Assembly (NCBI RefSeq): GCF_021347895.1
Contig: NC_067131.1
Span: 9,886,653 to 9,950,652 of the forward strand
From: Acanthochromis polyacanthus
Taxonomy: Eukaryota > Chordata > Actinopteri > Pomacentridae
Length of the DNA: 64,000 nucleotides
Direction: 5' to 3'
Below the pieces are notes generated by a model. That model had not been told where the DNA came from, did not search any database, and was given only the letters and a program-made list of their open reading frames with translations. Below are positions 34,909 to 49,525 of the stretch, piece after piece. The translations under genes were made by a program, and so were the position numbers. How positions within the stretch are numbered: position 1 is the stretch's first letter; every line of letters begins with the position of its first letter.

Positions 34909-35937
34909 GTTCATTGGTCAATATTTGACCCGTCATTATCGAAAAAAAAAAATCTAATTATTATAAAGAAATGATACAATGAGCTGTAGTATAGCTTTGT
35001 GAATCTGCCAAAATTTTTATGAATTTTGTTTTTGTCTTTTTTGTAGTGTTAAAACAGTGCAAACAGAAAAATTATCTAGTTCAACTTCAAAATGTTTAAA
35101 AGACGGATATAAAAAGGTAGGCTAGATTATTCAATGAGCCCTTTTCTTGAAAGAGTTGGTTCTCCTTCTTTATTTGTATTAAATACGAGCTTGCGAACCA
35201 ATCATTTGACATCTGTTCAAACTCTAGGAGGGCATGAGGCTAGCGGTGACACCTCTCTGAGGAACAACTTTAATTGTGATGTTACTTGTTCTTGTTTAAA
35301 TGTACAGAATAACGGGGAGGGAGGGGATTACTGTGTTAAATATGCATTCTTCCACTGCGTTGTCTTTTTTTCTTTGTTGTTTACCTTTGGGGCGGAGTCA
35401 GGCAAGTTGGGTGGGGTTGAGGGGAGGTTCGGGTGGGAGGGTTGCGGGTTATTAAATTCAAAATGTCACAACGCTAGGACCAGTAGTATTTATTGCTTTA
35501 GAGATTGCTTGTTGTATCTTGTATGTGTCTCTTTTTGACTTTTTTTTTCTTGATACATTGTACAAATATTTTTTCTTAAGGTTAAGCAACTATATGAATG
35601 ATCCATTTTTACAAGGAGGTTTTAAAAGGCAAATCTTTTGTTATGGATTTCTTTCCTCGCTGAAAAAAACCTGGATTAAACTCAGTGTACTGTGTAGATC
35701 TCATGAACAGAAGTATGCACAACTTCATTTCAAGAAATGCGTCTATAAGCCATTTTACAAAAAGAAGAAAAGAAAACTTGAAACAAGAGACAGTGGGTAC
35801 CGTGTGTTCAGTAGTTGGAAAAGTGTCTAAAGCCCTTCTTTTTTATTGCACAGTCACATCTCTGACTGTAGATTCGTGTACAGATTTTCCGTGCCAAATT
35901 TTGTGATAATTTTCTCTGCCCCCCTAACCATGCTGTA

Positions 35938-35942
<5 letters not shown>

Positions 35943-35970
<28 letters not shown>
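35943..35970. repeat. (CT)n microsatellite in 3'UTR
   Basis: A pure CT run of about 28 bp, followed by T-rich and TTTG units. It would be transcribed as a CU-rich element, the type bound by PTB-like proteins. Confidence 0.9.
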
Positions 35971-35973
<3 letters not shown>

Positions 35974-36522
35974 GTTTTGTTGTTGTTTGTTTGTTTGTTT
36001 TGTTTTTTTTTAATTTCGATACCATTCTTTGCTGTGACGTTACATAGATTGCTATGTATGTAGTATAAATGTTGCTATAACAAATGTGTTTGGTAGCAAA
36101 TTGTCAAATATTAAAATTTAAACTTAATAAAAAGACGGACATCATACTGTATAAACCCACAAGGGCCAAATTATGTATATTAGGAGGTTCATAAAAAAAC
36201 TATTAAATACAAAAAAATACACAAACTGCCACTTTTAAGTACACTACTACATATAGGTAGATAGAAAAAATAGGCATGTTGATGTTGCAAGAGGCTGTAA
36301 AAAAAGCTACAAGAGAATCATCCACTCGGTGCCATTGTAGTTGACATGACGCGACTGTAATCTGTCGATTTCTTCTCTGGTTTATTAAGATGCTAATGAT
36401 AAATAGTTTGAATGTTTCCTTAACGGCTGTGATGTTCCTGTTCTATTTTATGCTCTTATCTTTTTGTTCGTTTGTTTTTCCTGTTATTTTAAATGGTTCT
36501 AAAACCATGTTTTTTTGTAATG

Positions 36523-36615
36523 AATAAATGTTTATGCTGTACAGTCTCTGTAGCATGCAGTTCTGTATTAATAAAAGCAACTTAGTATGTGCACATCTGT
36601 GGTTTCCTTTTATTT
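36523..36615 (+). terminator. Distal poly(A) region of tcf7l2
   Basis: Two AATAAA hexamers (36523-36528 and 36570-36575) followed by a TGTGCACATCTGTGG stretch that serves as a GT-rich downstream element. An earlier AATAAA is at 36126-36131. Cleavage is expected near 36590-36600. Confidence 0.7.
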
Positions 36616-38711
36616 TGAGTCTCGCTGGCAGGTGCAAGGACCTTCAAAAAAAAAACAAAAAAACGAGGTTGAGCCAGCGTCTCAGCATGTAGCTCTTATT
36701 CAGCTACAGTTTTCGTAGTTAATAACAGAGAATCTACAAATAATTGGGCATAAATTGGATATATTATTAAAAAACAGTTGTTATTTTGAAACCTAACAAC
36801 TTTAAACAGGCTACTTGTGTAGCCACTGACAGAAAACAAGGAATTGTCTGAGACGGGCAGCTTAGTGCCTCCTGTTTTTCACAGATGCTACACATATTTC
36901 ATCTTTTCAGTTCATCTTACACTTCATATTTCACTTCAAACTGACTCACAAAAAGCCCTAATTGACCTAAAAAACAACAAACTTCTGAGTAGATGTGTCT
37001 TGACCTACTCTGAAATAAATGACTACAGATCTGAACCAAATTCCAATGAACGTTTACTGGATGTTATGGACAAGATCAACTTTTTTTCAGAGTATAGACG
37101 TGTCCATGCATTGATCACTTGATTCATTTTTGATTTGAGAGTCCTTCAACCTCCCGGGGCCAAACCAAATGGGCCTACAAGACACTGAATAATAACCTGC
37201 GTGGCTGAAAGACAAATCATGATGTACAAATTCCAAAAAAAGCAGTGCATTTCATAACGTTCAATTTGCATAACAGAGATGCCCTGTTTTATTGAATCCA
37301 GTGTCCTCTGTCTCAGCCGCCAGGCAACTTCTATGAATCTTGCCAAAACAATTCTCCACATTAAAAAAAAAACAACAACTCGGCATATCAGCCTCAGACA
37401 TCCCAAAACAAATCAGGATTCTTCAGTTGGATCTTATCAAACAAACAATTCCTCAAGTTGCCGTGCAAAGGCCACGGAATGCAAAACGAAATTCATCCTC
37501 AACAACACGAAGATCACAAAAAACACACAAAACTTGCTTTTCAGGAATGCCTTTAAGACTGCACACCTCTATTAGCTGAGGCGAAGCACTAGTTTCTGAC
37601 TGAGCTCACAGGGACATTTACATACATGTCAGTTTATTTTTCTAAGTGGTTTTAAGGTAAGCATCCTTAATTAGTCCAACTATCCTCCATCTAGTATTCC
37701 TTACAGATCTTTAATCATTCTGTTTCGACACTGCAAGCTACTCTTATGATCGAAACACATCAGACACAGAAAAGTGCACCGAATAAACATTAAAAAATCA
37801 TTAGGAGAATATTTAAGGCAACATTAGACTATACAGCAGGGCAGTGTGACTTCTTCTAATGTGATATTTGATGACAGAAACTACCACTGAATCTGCATGT
37901 CTAATTATATTCATGGTCAGTCTCGTAATAGCCATAAAACAAAGAAAAGACAGAACAACGACAAAACTGTAGAAGTTGATTTTGTCGGGTGATAGATTTG
38001 TCCACCAAAAAAAAAAACTTCTGCAAGAAAATTGCTCACTTTTGCAATAGTTGACTCCTTAAGTATCATCACCACATTAATAGTGATGAATTTGGGTTGG
38101 TTTTTTAAATCGTTTTTTGTTCAAGACGCTTTGCAGAGACAAATGTTGCAACGCTTCAGTTAATACCGCATTCAGAGTATATTTTATATCTGATATCCAG
38201 ATATTAATACTGACCAGACTGCATCTTTCTTTAGACACAAACACAACAACTGCTGCTGAACAGGCGAGTCGTGCATGTATGAGATACAAGGCCATGTATA
38301 CAAACGGAAAGCAGGACTTCTTCTAGTGTTCGGCATCCTTCATCAGACAGAATAAATTCAGTGAAAGGTGTTATTTTGCTTCATATGCGCAACATAAAGC
38401 TGAACATCCGTGATCGATTTAGATCCACATTGCAGCACATAAACACGCAGGATGCAGCCTGTAACTCTGTCTTTACTTTGAACTGTCTGCATCACCAAAG
38501 ATGCGTTTCAGGGTCATGTTAAACAGGTAAAAGATGTCGTGCTTTTGTAGAAATAGTGGAGAGTAAAAAGTAGCATAAAGGTGAGAGAGGACTTTAGAAA
38601 CGAGCTGGAAACTGGTGAGAAAATGTGCGCACATGCATTCTGCAGACATCTGAATCTGTTCGGCATACCTGTGTTTCATGTAAGTGGACCTTATATGCTA
38701 AATTAATTATA

Positions 38712-38752
38712 AGGTGAAACTTCTTTAATCCCATTTGGGAAATTCTCTTATT
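38712..38752 (+). repeat. Possible retroposon tail fragment
   Basis: AACTTCTTTAATCCCATTTG followed by GGAAATTC resembles the ATTGATCCC...GGGAAATTC tail found on several teleost non-LTR elements. Only about 40 bp match the remembered pattern, so this is tentative. Confidence 0.28.
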
Positions 38753-41700
38753 CCCTTGTTTCTGTCTATATGAAGACCAGAGTTCAAGCAGAGCAGCAGG
38801 ACCTCTGGAGCTGGAGATTTACAGACTCATAGGAGAACATTTACGGTAAATCAGGCTTTTTCTTGGTGACAAAAGGGCTTGTTCATTGTACGAAGATTAT
38901 ACGTTAGCTAAAGACTGAAGTATTCTGCCTACATAACAAGGCCTTCAACAGGAGGTTGTTAGGTGTTTTAATTTTGCATCAGTTTCCAGAATCGCCGTCT
39001 GTTAAACATCATTTCATCTCCTCTGCTGGAGTTCTACGCGAGGCATTTTGTGTACAAATTTCTCCGTAATAGAAACAACTCGACCGACATTATATTTCAG
39101 TCACAGCAGCCGGCGTTTGTTTTTGAGCTGGTCTCGACTTACATGACATTCTCAATGGATCAACAGCAGCTTTGCAAGAAAACAGTCTCTGTGTACATGC
39201 TCACAAGTGAGAGCAACATTTTATGGATTCTCTCCTCACACCGAGGAGAGCAGCATTGATTTCTTATTTATTTGAAGTTTGCTTATATCTACAAAGTAGC
39301 CGAGCAAACAACGCAAAAGTATTAAGGTGTAGCTGAAATACAGCGAGCACGTTGTACTTGAACATGGCCATAATGTATAGAGTGAATACTGAGCGAAGAG
39401 GAGCTGAAACCAAGGGTTCAGTTGTGATCAAGAGAACGCGGGACTCTCCTTTGAAAGTATATAGTATGCACACTTGATGCATTTGTGTGGAATATACCCT
39501 TGAACTATAAACTGACTAGCTATGTATCACATGGAAGCGTCCGTGACAGTTCTATTACATTTAAAGAAGGAACGAAGGCTTTGTAAACCTGAGTAGAGAA
39601 ATGATGTGTTTTGATGTCAGTGTGGCATGGAGGAACAATGTTGAAGGCCATCGCTTCAGGCGAGCATACAAATCAGAAAACACTGCAAAACATTAAATAT
39701 GTCCCCTAGGTTACAACAAACAAGACACAAAAAGATATTGTTTTGGATGTTTTTTTAAAAAGGAGAGGGATGTATACCCCTGACCCTGATCATGGCATGA
39801 CAGTGGAAATTTTGATTGAGCAATAAAGAAAACACAGAGAATTAAAGGATTCTGAGGTCATGTCAATAATAACTATACGTTTGCACTCCACAGTATAGAT
39901 AATAAAGGAGATGGTACTGAAAAACATACATTGCAGTAAGATTCCGTCAGTGTTGTGTTCTGTCCTTAAACATTGTCTGCAGAAAGTAAAGTTGGTGTTA
40001 CAATAGAAGTGAAAAGTCATTCGGAAATCTTGAAGAGAGTGGTTTCTGAAAATGAAAAAGAACAACCGACATGATCAGAATCGGAGTCATACAGACACAA
40101 AGCGCAGGACGCAGCCAAATCCTACATTAACGTCAATAAGACAATGAGAATAACTCAGCAAAAATCCAGGATGACATCATTTCCTGGCTGCCATTACTGG
40201 AGAAAAAAGTTGCTAAAATAAACACAATGGCATTTCAGATATTAAAGGGAAGATCTCATGCCTCAAAATCCACTCGATTTAGATTCAAATGAAATTAGCA
40301 AATGAAAATATGAAGCTACTTTTAATACTTACATGCATCTCTTTTTTGATCCCCCATCACACATTTAAAATGATCTGTTGATATTTTCTTACATATGTTG
40401 CTAAATGCTTTGTGTTGTGGAAGCGCCACTCTTCAGCAGTTTCAGCTCAATACGAGGTGCTTAAAAACAGAGAGGATAAGTGCAGGAGCCAATAAACGAA
40501 AAAACATTGCTTTCAGAAATATTAGCGATTGCTCATTCTCATATGCCATTAGCTTTTGATGCTCAAACCTTCTTGTTTTCATACATTTTAATACGTACAC
40601 TGAGTAACTTGTACACTAAATATCTCCTTCTATTCCAAAACTACTGTTGAACGAATCATCCCACTCTTTATTCAGTAGCAATTGTCCTTTAACCTTGAAG
40701 AACAAAATGAGGCACATGAAAGGTAGGTATTTCGAGAGATCTTCTCTTCCCTACAATATGAAAGAGTCCCTTTTATCCCAGATATAAATAGGGGCTACCA
40801 CACAAGGGAAAATTTGGTACAATTTGGTGCACAATGCTTTTCCTAAAGGACTACCCCGTGGCGTGCCAGCAACAAGGCCAGCTTTAATCAGAAAGATTTT
40901 GGATCCATAAGGGCCATATTGTGTGTATCGCACTACAATAGAATCTGATGGGAAGGACAGGGAAAGCAGCGATCAAGTACACAGAGAGGAAGGATAAGCA
41001 ACAGGGAGTGCAGGGATGTTCCATCAGAGGAAAATTTCAGCAATTCAGACCAAAACATAGAGAGCTCATCTCTTTTTTTTTCAGCTTCAGTCTCACTTAT
41101 AGACCTGCAGCCCTCCTTTAAAATGAAACACCGCGATATCTGTGGAATGAAACCAAAGCCCAGGCGGTGACAAGAGTTGGGTGGCAACACGGAACTAAGA
41201 GAAGAAATGGATTCAAACGCATATTGTGCCGCATAAGAGACCACTTGGATTTAGAGCTGGTGACAAGTTTAAAGCCAGCAGTGATCCAGACAGTAGCCAC
41301 CATGATTCACTGAGTCAAACATGTGCTACCTGGGAGATTAATGTAACATATTGTTATCTAACTGACAGAAGCTGGGTTGAACACAATCAATTAATTGTTT
41401 AAATCATTTATTATGCAAAAATACCAAACATTCTCCGACTGCAGCTGCTCAAGTGTTACAATTCACTGCTTGTCGCTGTTTTAAAATCTGGGCTCAAATG
41501 AAGGAAAACACAACTTTAAATGGATGCTAATGAAGCTCTGCATCTGCTGAACTAGTAAATAAGCAACAAGTTTGTCATATCAGCTCTGGAAGGTGAGAAT
41601 ATATTTATAATTTCAACATTTTTCTCCCTCCTCAGCCAAATTACTTGAATATCAGCTCAGAACAGCTTGGAAAGTTGCTATTGGGGAACTTGTTTTAAGA

Positions 41701-43093
41701 ACTGATGTTCCATGCAGAAATATTAAATATCCTAATCATTGCACTGAAAAGGTTTACTTCCAGCCTCAACATCATCATCATCAAGCATGCTTATTGATAA
41801 GATCCGCATTTCAGCTAAGCAGCACTTCATACGGCGATCATAAAGCACCTTCAGATCGAAACACAGAGAATTTTGCACAGAAGTGCAGCATATTTACAGG
41901 TGTTACGTGCATGTGCTGCTGTCTGAATGTCGGCTTGTGTTTCACCTTCCCAGCACAAGTGCCCTAGTCCCTAATGATGGCGGTGTGCAGTAAGCTAACT
42001 ACCCTCACAGTGGAGCGAGCCCCCAGGCTAGTGCCACATCTCTCCATCAAGGCCTGCCTTCATCCCGCTTTACACTGGGCCCTTTCCAAAGACACACACA
42101 TACACACACAGAGCCAATGACAAATAATTCATATTATGGCCTGCCTGAAAGTTTGCCACACTACCTCATTAAGCAGCCTATTGTAACTGGCTGACATTCT
42201 CTCAGCATAATAACATTCCTTGGTCGGGTTGTTTTTGAAGTGACATCTCACTAGAGGGAAACAGAAATAAATAAAGAAATGAAATGAAAAAAAACACCCA
42301 GTTGTGCTATGCTGTTTTTCACCTTCGGAACTCTCAAGGTGATGCAACTTTAGCTGCCAGATATCAATAATGGATCCCTGTTGTTTCTTGATATGGTACA
42401 AGGTCCAGCAATGACATATCAAATGAAGACAGAAATGTGGCTACTTGTGTCATTCGCACGGAAAGAGCTGCTTTTTCCTTTTCAATAAATTACAGCTGCC
42501 GATAACGCAAGGTGACAAGGACGGGAGGTGAAGTGCATGGATTTCTTTTTAGAAACATCTTTGCATTCGTTTTAATTACCGAATTGTAAAGGCAAGGTCT
42601 TAACAGGCTGGCTGCTTATGAGACGGCTAATGACCAAGGTTGAGGAGGAGTGTCGTTACGGCTGGACGAGGAAAGTGAAGCTTATTCTCCAAGTTAGGTA
42701 AAGCATTAAACAACCCACTAATACCTGAGCCTTCACCTTTCTCGGTGGGGTGACCAAAGGAGCCGAGGCAGCTCCGGAAACACAATAAAAACTGCTTACT
42801 CGCTGAGATGACACTTCATTCTACACAAGACGAGAACAAACACAGCCTCTGCAGCCTTGTGTCCGTGTGGACTGTTCACATAGACACACACACACACAAC
42901 AAAGAAAGACGGATTTATTTGGTGTAATGAAGACACTATGGCTCAATCCAAACCTACATATTGAGTTTGATCTCCCACTTAGGGCTGCATTGATTTTTCC
43001 TCTTAGCCACACGGTCCAGTGCGCTGCTTCTGACACACAATGAAAATTAGTCTGCTTTATTTCATCTGCAATAATTTGCAATGGGCAAAGAGA

Positions 43094-43126
43094 GAAGAAG
43101 AAGAAGAAGAAGGCTGGGTGGTGATG

Positions 43127-43153
<27 letters not shown>
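43094..43153. repeat. (GAA)n and (GGA)n purine tract
   Basis: GAA units at 43094-43112 and GGA units at 43126-43153, a nearly all-purine strand that encodes polyserine or polyproline shadows on the minus strand. Confidence 0.9.
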
Positions 43154-43157
<4 letters not shown>

Positions 43158-46100
43158 TCGGGGAACAGTGGTGTATGACTTGATGAGGTTGTGGAGAAAA
43201 GAGGGTAAATGAATATGCTCCTTTGATGTGCTCCATGTTTGCACGCGTGGCGGCAAATGGCAGAGTGGCAACAGTGTGGGAGTTTTTCTTTTTTTCTTGT
43301 CTGAGTGGCAATCAGTCAGTTCAGAGGCGCTGAGCTCCTGGCGAGCCTACGAGGCATGTGGCTAGGTGCTCTCTGTCCTGGGGGCGAGACAGGGAGAGCT
43401 CTGACTTTTCCGGGGCAACAACGAGGCATGGGAGAGGAAGAAGAAACTTTCTCAGCAAAGTGAAAAAAGGAGGGGGGAAACAGGAGGGGAAGCATCCAAG
43501 TGAGGCAGACTTGAAGTTCAAGTACTGACGAGCACTTCAATCTTCACTTCAGTCTCGACAAGTATGCCAAACATGGGTTTTGCATAAACACACAGCACTT
43601 CAGAGGCGGGCGACGAGATAAAGATGAAGTTATTCGAATAACAAAAGGGAAAATGAGAGAAAGATGGAAGGCGAACCCCCCAAACATGAGGAAAGATGGA
43701 AGACAACCCCTGCTAAGTTAGACTCCGTGGCTGCCTTCCATCTCCCTCAGCAGATAGCAGGAATGATAGCGGAGCATGTTCCAGCCTCCCGTAATGAAGT
43801 CCAGATGCATCAAGTCAGCTCTGCTCCTCATCATCACAGGCAGTGACCTTGGGAAAACAACCTCAGCTGCGGGCCTTCTTCTCACACAGAATGCTGCAGA
43901 AAACACAGCAGCCAAGCTCGCTGCAGAGGGATTAGGATAAGAAAATTCCAGAGAAACAAACGTCTTTTCCAAACGCCATGTGGCTGCGTCTCTCAATAAA
44001 TGGAGCGGCTTGCATCCTCGTCCCCTTCACAGTTTCTTCTTCCTGCATTAGAGGCAATGCTATTGAGCTGACCCTGACCTTATCCTGCACAACAGCACGA
44101 AGGTCAATGCAGAAGATGTTTCTCACTTTGTCTACCCAGCTGCAATATACTGCAATTTGTAAAAGGCTGACATAGGGAAGGCGAGGGGACATTAAAAGGA
44201 AAAAAAAAGTCTCGTAATAATTTTTTAAAGCTGTATACAATCAAGGAGCGTCATTGAGCCAAGCTTTTCGCAACGAGAGCAGATCATGATTGAATAGCAG
44301 GCAGTAAATAAAGAAGGTTTAATTAAAAGCAGAGCATCTAAATTTAATGTCAAGTAGTCTGCCCTGCAAGTTCTAAACTACCTGTAAGAAGACTTTACAA
44401 AGAAGCACAAGTGGCACATATAAGGAGATGCACTAATGGATATAAAACATTCATCAATTAAAAGTGATCCTATTCCAGTTTAGTTGCCAAGGAAAAACTT
44501 GAGCAGCCACCCTAAAATAAAACCTCAAATCCTGCTCCAATTTTTCCCTGCAAGGTACCGAGTATAGGCCCTGGAGGAGAGGCAGTCGTCAATTAGTATT
44601 CCTAAGCCCTTGTGAAATTCAGCAGTCTCAATCACTTTGCCTGAGTATATACTTAACAAGATGGTTTCATCCCAGGGCTGACAATGGGAGCAGATTGTGT
44701 GTTTGTACTGCATATTACTTCTTATTACCTCTTTTAGTGATGGGAGATTAGAAAGCACAAGACACACCGACGTGGCTGAGAATAGCAGGTAAAAACATTT
44801 CACTGAATTTCAACTCCTCAGTCAAGTGCAATGTATCATAACTTCAGTGGCACCCGCTCACTGTATGAAACAAAAGTGGTGTAAAAGTGGGACGGCAAGT
44901 CTCATCGACTAGACACAATTACAGTGTTGAGGATATGCTGTGAGCATCGGATGTAAGACAAGAGAGCCATTTTAAAGGAGATTAGTGCTGACACCTCCCT
45001 GTGTCTCAGCATGCAGTGATCACACTGCGCCAGCTACTGTGTGTGGGAGGCCTTTTGTCACTTGTACCATTCAAAGTGGGAGAGGGAAAACAAGCGATGG
45101 GATGACACCCAGCCGCCTCCGATAGATCAAAACCAAACTAATAAGCCAGGATGCTCAAATTAACAATGAGGCCTCTTGTTTAACTCAGCTGTTTGACTTC
45201 CTCAGCCGAGGCACATCAACTACACAGGCACATTTAAATCCATATGAGGAGGAGACTTTGGAAATAATGACTGCGCTCAGTGTCATTGGAAAGAGGGGGA
45301 GAGAAAAAAAAGACTTTTGGCGGCGGAAAAGGAAGATTTTCTTTCAACATACCTTCGTGTTGAAATTCTGTAGCGGATAATCGAGAAAAAAAAAACTAAC
45401 AGACAACAAGTTACGACAAAAGCAGCACAGTGAGGTTCAGCTGAAGTGGAGGCATATTAAGAGGTCAGTCATCCACTTAGTGAACCTAAAGCACACGAGG
45501 CCCTCCCTTTGCAATAGTAATCCATCTCCATTGTTCCCCTGAAGAGGCTTGTTGAAAATTAATTTGGGCTGGTCAACAGTCAATAACATGCTCCCCGGAG
45601 ACGCGCAGTTTAACCCCCATAGTGCTCGATGTATTACAGCGCGCAAACACTCAAATCCGCATTCCACTCAGTTGCCCCTCAATAGTGAGAGGAAAGGATT
45701 ATTGACCAATTTCTGAGCTTAATGTACCTACATTTCACCCTCCAGGCAATCCAGCCTCACCTCCTCCACCCACTTTTATCGTGTTGTTATGTTATCATGC
45801 TGTCACAAGGTCTTCTCATTCATTGCGCCATGAGATGAGAATTTTTCCAGTGACAAGAGGCTGTGATGATGATGGTGTCAAGTTGTCATAGAGCGGACCG
45901 ACCAGATTTAAAAAAAAAAAAAAAAGAACTATTATCTCTCAAAAGATAGACCTAAATAATTTATATAAAAGCCTAAAGGCACAATGTGAATTGAACAAAA
46001 ACACTTTGGTAAATGTAATTTTTGGAATGTTTTTCTTTGTGTCCTTCACTGATGTTAGCGGTATGATAAATATTTTTTGAATATTGAGGGGAGAAGTCAC

Positions 46101-47949
46101 ACATAAAATGATGACATAATGTGCTGTTTATTTAACCAGTACTTTACCAAGCCGTATGTTATATTATATCTCTAAAATTATAATATTAATTCCAAGCTGT
46201 TGTTCTAAAACCTGCTGTAAATGGTGCAGCTTCGAGATTAATTTGACATGACTCGCTCTTGCACTTTTTGCGTCTTTTCTACAAATAATGTGGGTGATTT
46301 GTTCCGGTTTTGTCGAAGAGAAATGTTTCCTTCAGAAATTCATCCTGAGGTAAAAGGGGGAGAAAAAAAAACACTCAGCACTGACCTGAAACCCATAACA
46401 GTACTTGTTAAAGCGCTGTATTTTCATTTAGATCACACAAAATACCTGACAATGCTGCCGTCAGCTTTGTGTTCTGTAGGGTTTTTTTTCATATCTTTTT
46501 GCTGGAAAGTGCACCAGATGTGTTTTAGAGCAGTCAGCTACTTTCAATGCTCAGTGCTCAAGTTCAGTGTTTGCAGACACGGGCATGAGGCAGTTCTGTA
46601 AAGGGAGAAACATAATAGCTTGTACTGTCCAGTGTGTGTGTGTTTAGTCCTCCATAAAGTAGACATTGAGATTCATCCCTAAGGGTCACCCTATAAAAAA
46701 CCATCTCTGTCTAGTGACAGACTGAGGCAACAGCCGGCAAAAGTGTTGCAATTCCCTTGAACAGATTTAGGACACTTACATCAGGACATTTTCTTCAGCT
46801 ATTATCTTTTTTCAGAGCTGAAAACAATCACCAGCGACAAAACTCCTATCTGTCTTGTTAAATATAAGAGCAGATTACAGCTAATTTACATGGATCATGA
46901 GTAAGTAATTAGAGTAAGAATGGATGTTGATGAAGCTTTGGTGCATAATGAGAAAGAAGATGATTATTCTGTTGTGGAGGAGCTTTGCGGATATAAAGAT
47001 ATAGCTGCAGCCTATATTATTTCTCATTTACTCACAGCTGGGAACTGACACGCAGCTTTTAGATGGGAACATAAGAAATGAAAAGAATGATTGACGACAG
47101 AGCAGTTCTACCCAATAATCCTTTCTTATCTTACCTTGAGGAAACAACTCAAACTGAACTCAAACATCTTTTCAAAGACTAAACTTGTTTTTCACCTGAG
47201 CGTCGCAACACTGTGGAGGAAAATAAAGGCTTGTCTCGAACTCTTTTCGGTGCCAACTACTCGCAACCAATCCTGCGCCCTGCATCTATTGATAACAAAA
47301 CTGTTCTCCTCCAACTCTCACCTCCTCCGAGAGGGAAACTACAAGCCCCTGAACGTTTGGTGCTGCTGAGATTTGTATAGAGGAGCACACATGAGCCATT
47401 TTGTCAGAGCAAGTGGTGAGGGTTTGGCGGTGAGTGAAGACACCAGAGGAGAAGCGCCTGTATTGAGGTTGCAAAAGAGTGAGAGAGAAAAGAGAGAATG
47501 GGGCTCAACCCCCCCACATCAAAGCTTTCCCCTCCAGCGGTGTCTTGTGATATTTATTTATTGAGATGATTTTGCCAGAAACCCAGTGGCCTGGCTGTGC
47601 CCCCCCACTCTTTGATATGTTGCTTGGTTCTTAGCTGGCTGTCCTCAGAGAAAGAGGGGTCGAGGGGTCAGCCAAAGAGACCCCCAGAGGAAAAAAACAT
47701 GGCTCACAGAGTACACCTAGAAACACCACACACCATAGCGTATACACACACAAACAGCACACCAGATGATGAAAGTAGGGGGCGGCGGTGGGTGGGGGCG
47801 CAGGCATTGATTATTATTAAAGGGCCAATGATTTGTTTCCTCCACCATTTGGAGGAACATGGCTCACATCTAAATGAATATCAGATTAATACCTTGAAGT
47901 TATTACAGCGCTCTCTTGTCATGTTCAGTCCATGCAACACGAAAAGCTA

Positions 47950-47950
47950 A

Positions 47951-47978
<28 letters not shown>
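47950..47978. repeat. (CA)n microsatellite
   Basis: Pure CA run of about 29 bp. Confidence 0.93.
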
Positions 47979-47983
<5 letters not shown>

Positions 47984-49525
47984 AAATAAAAATGCAATGA
48001 CGCTCAGGAGATTTGATTTTTTTCATGTGTATCTCCAGCGCACACACACAGCCTCAGGGTTAATTTCTCTCAGTAAAAAAACGTCCGAATAGGAAACAAT
48101 TTGACACCTTGTAATGAGACTCACACATGCTCCGCGCACACAAACATGGCAGTCAAGAGATCACTTGTATCATAGCAGTCCAGCCGTGCCTCTTGTAACC
48201 AGATGAGGATTCCTCCGTGGTCACAAAAATGGTCATGTGCTGCTCAGAAAGCTAAGATTAGCTGCAGGGGGAAGAGCCAAGGAGGACAATCCCGATCCAG
48301 CAGGTCCAGGTGGAAGCCATTTGTTAGCGCCATGTCGCTTCTCAGTGTAAAATAGCCTTGGGATGGACCTGAGGTGGTACGCTTACAGGCCAAATAATTT
48401 CCATGTAATAGTAAACTACATTACAGGAGAGCTGTGAACTCTTTAAAACATCAGTCAGAATAGACGAGTCATCATAGCGTAGGAGTTTTTTCTAAGATTC
48501 AGATTACACAACGCTTTTTTTTAAAACCAAAAGACTGTTGCTGTTGTTAGGATCATTGATTGATAAAAATACATCAACAGTTTTAACTGACGCAACATTT
48601 TTGTACTTCCATTCATTACTGCAAATGTTTTCCCTCAGCATTACTTAGAGTGGCGTTATGACCAGGGACGAATTAATTTTAGTGGGGGGCATGGGGGGGT
48701 ACAAAGGATATTTTGGGGGGGGGCACCAAAAAGTTGTAAGAAAAAATGAAAGCTGCAACTGACCTCTCGCTTTTACAAAGTATTTTTCATGGTTTTTTGG
48801 GGTTTTTTTTTGGTTCTTTAACCCAACAGGAAAGCTGTATATAACCTTTTCATTTTGGACTGTTAACATTCAAATTATGATGGACTTGTTCCTTGTTTAT
48901 GTGAATTACAGCATCATCAGCTGCAGCATCTGCCTGTTATGTAAAACTGGTAAGCTCAACGACAGTATCCTGAGGGCAGTTAAGTGACAAATATTGTGCA
49001 AGAACAGCACTATATACAACCCTGTCAATTTCAACTTCTTAGAATGTTTACTGACAATTATCACATCTAAAATAAGAAATAATATTCTGTACTTTTAGCA
49101 ACTAGTTCTCAGCTGTATACCAGAAACATCACAGGGTTCTGTATACTAATCAGTCTAAATCAAAATGAGTACTACCCAATACACAGTGACAATCTGTACC
49201 CTTGATCTGTGGTAAAATAATCCTAAACATTCTGTGCATTAATGTAAATTTTAAAATACGATAAAATACAATAAGTAGCATGATGTACTTCATGTTCTCA
49301 GATTGGTCAAAGCTCAAAAACGTCAACAAAAAACGGGTCAGGAGTGATCGGACATGGAAGAAAGCTGAAAAACAGAAGGTTGCAGCAGGAAATGTCAACT
49401 ACTCAAGTCCTTCATGGCACTTGAGTTTAGTGGGTAAGGTAAGAACAGAAAGGGAGCTGCCACTCGGAGAGAGGACCTCTTTTGGTTGTCGCTGCTACAC
49501 ATACTGCCCTACGTAGTTGAGGTTA

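Larger units (their letters stand above)
34750..36600 (+). other. tcf7l2: tcf7l2 3'UTR
   Basis: About 1.85 kb of AT-rich sequence downstream of the last stop. It contains a CT microsatellite (35943-35970), TTTG repeats (35985-36003) and several poly(A) signals. No ORF with protein-like content is seen. The end is placed by the last AATAAA cluster followed by a GT-rich downstream element. Confidence 0.75.
36616..48650. other. Intergenic noncoding DNA downstream of tcf7l2
   Basis: About 12 kb without any exon or protein I can recognise on either strand; open frames are short and unlike known proteins. Composition is even, with few interspersed repeats: a GAA/GGA purine tract at 43094-43153, a CA run at 47950-47978 and a short RTE/Rex-like tail near 38715. 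Such repeat-poor gene-flanking DNA around Wnt effectors often holds distant enhancers, but none can be named from sequence alone. Confidence 0.6.

Noticed and set aside
42821..43311. Minus-strand frames with polyserine or polyproline
   Set aside because: Produced by the GAA/GGA purine tract; no acceptor/donor pair or homology.
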